DNA of 64,000 nucleotides, from the NCBI GenBank assembly GCA_024362935.1, contig JANCRA010000001.1, forward strand, positions 57,611,930 to 57,675,929. The letters are read 5' to 3'. The DNA comes from Setophaga petechia. Lineage: Eukaryota; Chordata; Aves; Passeriformes; Parulidae. Shown here one piece after another: positions 62,701 through 64,000 of the stretch. Numbering within the stretch: the stretch's first letter is position 1; each line of letters opens with the position of its first letter. A program made the translations under genes and the position numbers. The notes below the pieces were generated by a model. The model was not told where the DNA came from, searched no databases, and saw nothing but the letters and a program-made list of their open reading frames with translations.

Positions 62701-64000
62701 AACAGGCAAAGCCAGGGTATCACCTGGGATGCACAAACAGCCACCACTTTTCAGACAGTTCCTGTAATCTGGCCTATTAAAAGAGGCAACAAAAGCAGCA
62801 GCATCTTAACTGAACACTGTGCATGTACAAGCACCCACCCTCCTCCTGGAAAAGAGGGGAAAAGGCCTGAGGAGAGCCAGGGCTGGGAGTGGAAGAGGAA
62901 GCTTAAGGAAGCTATTAAGTTAACACTGCTGAAAAAGCCTCAGCCATCAGAGACTTCAGCAGCCTGTGACTTCACAGAGCCAAAAAGCTCTTCTCAGGAG
63001 AAAACACACACACTCAATTCAACATCCCAGGGAGTATCAGACACTCAGCTAGCAGCACATTTCACTGTTAACATGATAGCTATTAATAACTATCCCTTAT
63101 AAAAGAAATACACCTTCCCAAATTATTTAAATAACCTACTTCTTAAAAGTTTGGCATGCAAGGATACAGTACTTTCCCAATATTACTCTGATTAATATCC
63201 ACAGTTTAGATATTACACATCAGGTCCTCTTGCAGGTGCTGCTCGGACCTGGCTGCAGACAATCATCCTCTGTCAGGCTTCTAACCAGGACAGACCTGTG
63301 AGCAATTGAAGAGGAAACATCCTACAACAAACCACTTCCTTTAAGGGATTATCCCCATGCAAGTATTCTGAGGACAAAGAATTCATAGGCAAAGCAAGGC
63401 CAAGTTGAGATAAGCTGAATACCTGGGTGGATTGAGCTTCTTCACTCTCCCATACCAAGTCAAATTTAGTTGACTCTTAGAATACTTTCCAATTTTTAAT
63501 TGCCTTTTCTTTATAGATACATTATTTTATATCATATCTATGTTCAATATAATTATGTATTAATAAAATTTTAAATATATTGAGCAGTATGCAACTGCAG
63601 AAAGTATTTAATGCGAAAGTAATGGCAACTCTCAAGCTAAGTCATTATTTCCTCCCTTAAGCAATAAGAAAGCTCTCACAACTAACCACCATCAATATGC
63701 TGCCAGACACTTCTCCACAATTTTTCCCAAAACATTTTGAGTCACCTCTTGTTGCAACACTTGATGACACTAAAAATAATGATTAACGATCTACGAATAA
63801 AGAATGTAAATTGTGGTTATTCAAAGGTGAAGGCAAGTCATCCAAACAAGACTATCTCACTAGGCCATCTGAATTGCTCCCTGAGGCCAGGGTGATCTTT
63901 ACCTCCTCAGTTCCTGCTATTCAAATCCTTTTCTCCACTAACAATTGCATCTTCTCTCCTCAACATTTATCCTGATACCATTCACAGTTCCAGGAATTAC

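Larger units (their letters stand above)
55829..64000 (-). other. GPAT3: Probable GPAT3 5' intron
   Basis: It lies upstream of the first visible exon, whose acceptor (ctgtccaacag) requires an upstream exon. I searched for a minus-strand match to the expected N-terminus (a hydrophobic ...GFILLPS... and ...KTLE before a donor) and found none. The stretch contains the reverse CR1 at 56.5 kb, an A-rich tract at 56.3 kb and an AT-rich block at 63.49-63.62 kb. No CpG-island promoter was seen. Confidence 0.6.

Noticed and set aside
62668..63102. 144-codon plus-strand ORF
   Set aside because: Low-complexity Lys/Ser/Thr composition, no motif, no promoter. Treated as chance.
1..64000. CRISPR arrays, operons, prokaryotic mobile elements, tRNA or rRNA genes
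   Set aside because: None were seen on reading. The sequence is vertebrate nuclear DNA.

Overview
The window reads as vertebrate nuclear DNA, most likely from a bird and probably a songbird. It is AT-rich and intron-rich. It carries CR1 LINE 3' ends, the dominant avian retrotransposon, and two long terminal repeats that resemble songbird endogenous retrovirus families. There is no operon structure, CRISPR array, IS element or other prokaryotic feature. Nearly all open reading frames are short chance ORFs.

One protein-coding gene can be reconstructed: GPAT3 (AGPAT9), the endoplasmic reticulum glycerol-3-phosphate acyltransferase 3, on the minus strand. Eleven exons between 55,828 and 44,128 splice with GT-AG junctions and consistent phases into 399 codons including the stop, which gives 398 residues. 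They hold the two hydrophobic segments, the complete acyltransferase core (NHTSPID, GLMGIIQR, FPEGT, PVAIK) and the C-terminus. The first coding exon, about 45 residues with the initiator Met, and the promoter were not found. They probably lie beyond position 64,000.

Layout: 1-43,000 is a gene-free stretch downstream of GPAT3. In other amniotes the next gene on that side is the homeobox gene NKX6-1, across a large gene desert (established knowledge; NKX6-1 itself is not in the window). Several blocks look like conserved non-coding elements: about 6.1-6.5, 9.5-10.6, 15.5-16.3, 16.6-16.8, 20.9-21.3 and 27.0-27.5 kb. They have TAAT-rich composition, no repeat character and sometimes retained CpGs. 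Conservation was not computed. Between them are a solo-LTR-like element with a 26-base G run (about 7.7-8.4 kb), four CR1 remnants and simple repeats. 43,100-44,127 is the probable GPAT3 3' UTR, 44,128-55,828 the GPAT3 exons and introns, and 55,829-64,000 probably the first GPAT3 intron, with one CR1 copy.

No new multi-gene system was found. The most unusual structures are an 18-bp perfect inverted repeat near 42.5 kb, a 16-bp inverted repeat with an extra direct copy near 52.35 kb, a 10-bp-arm AT-core palindrome at 21.1 kb, a CpG-retaining AT-rich block near 10.1 kb, and a small GC-rich patch with an octamer motif near 33.0 kb.
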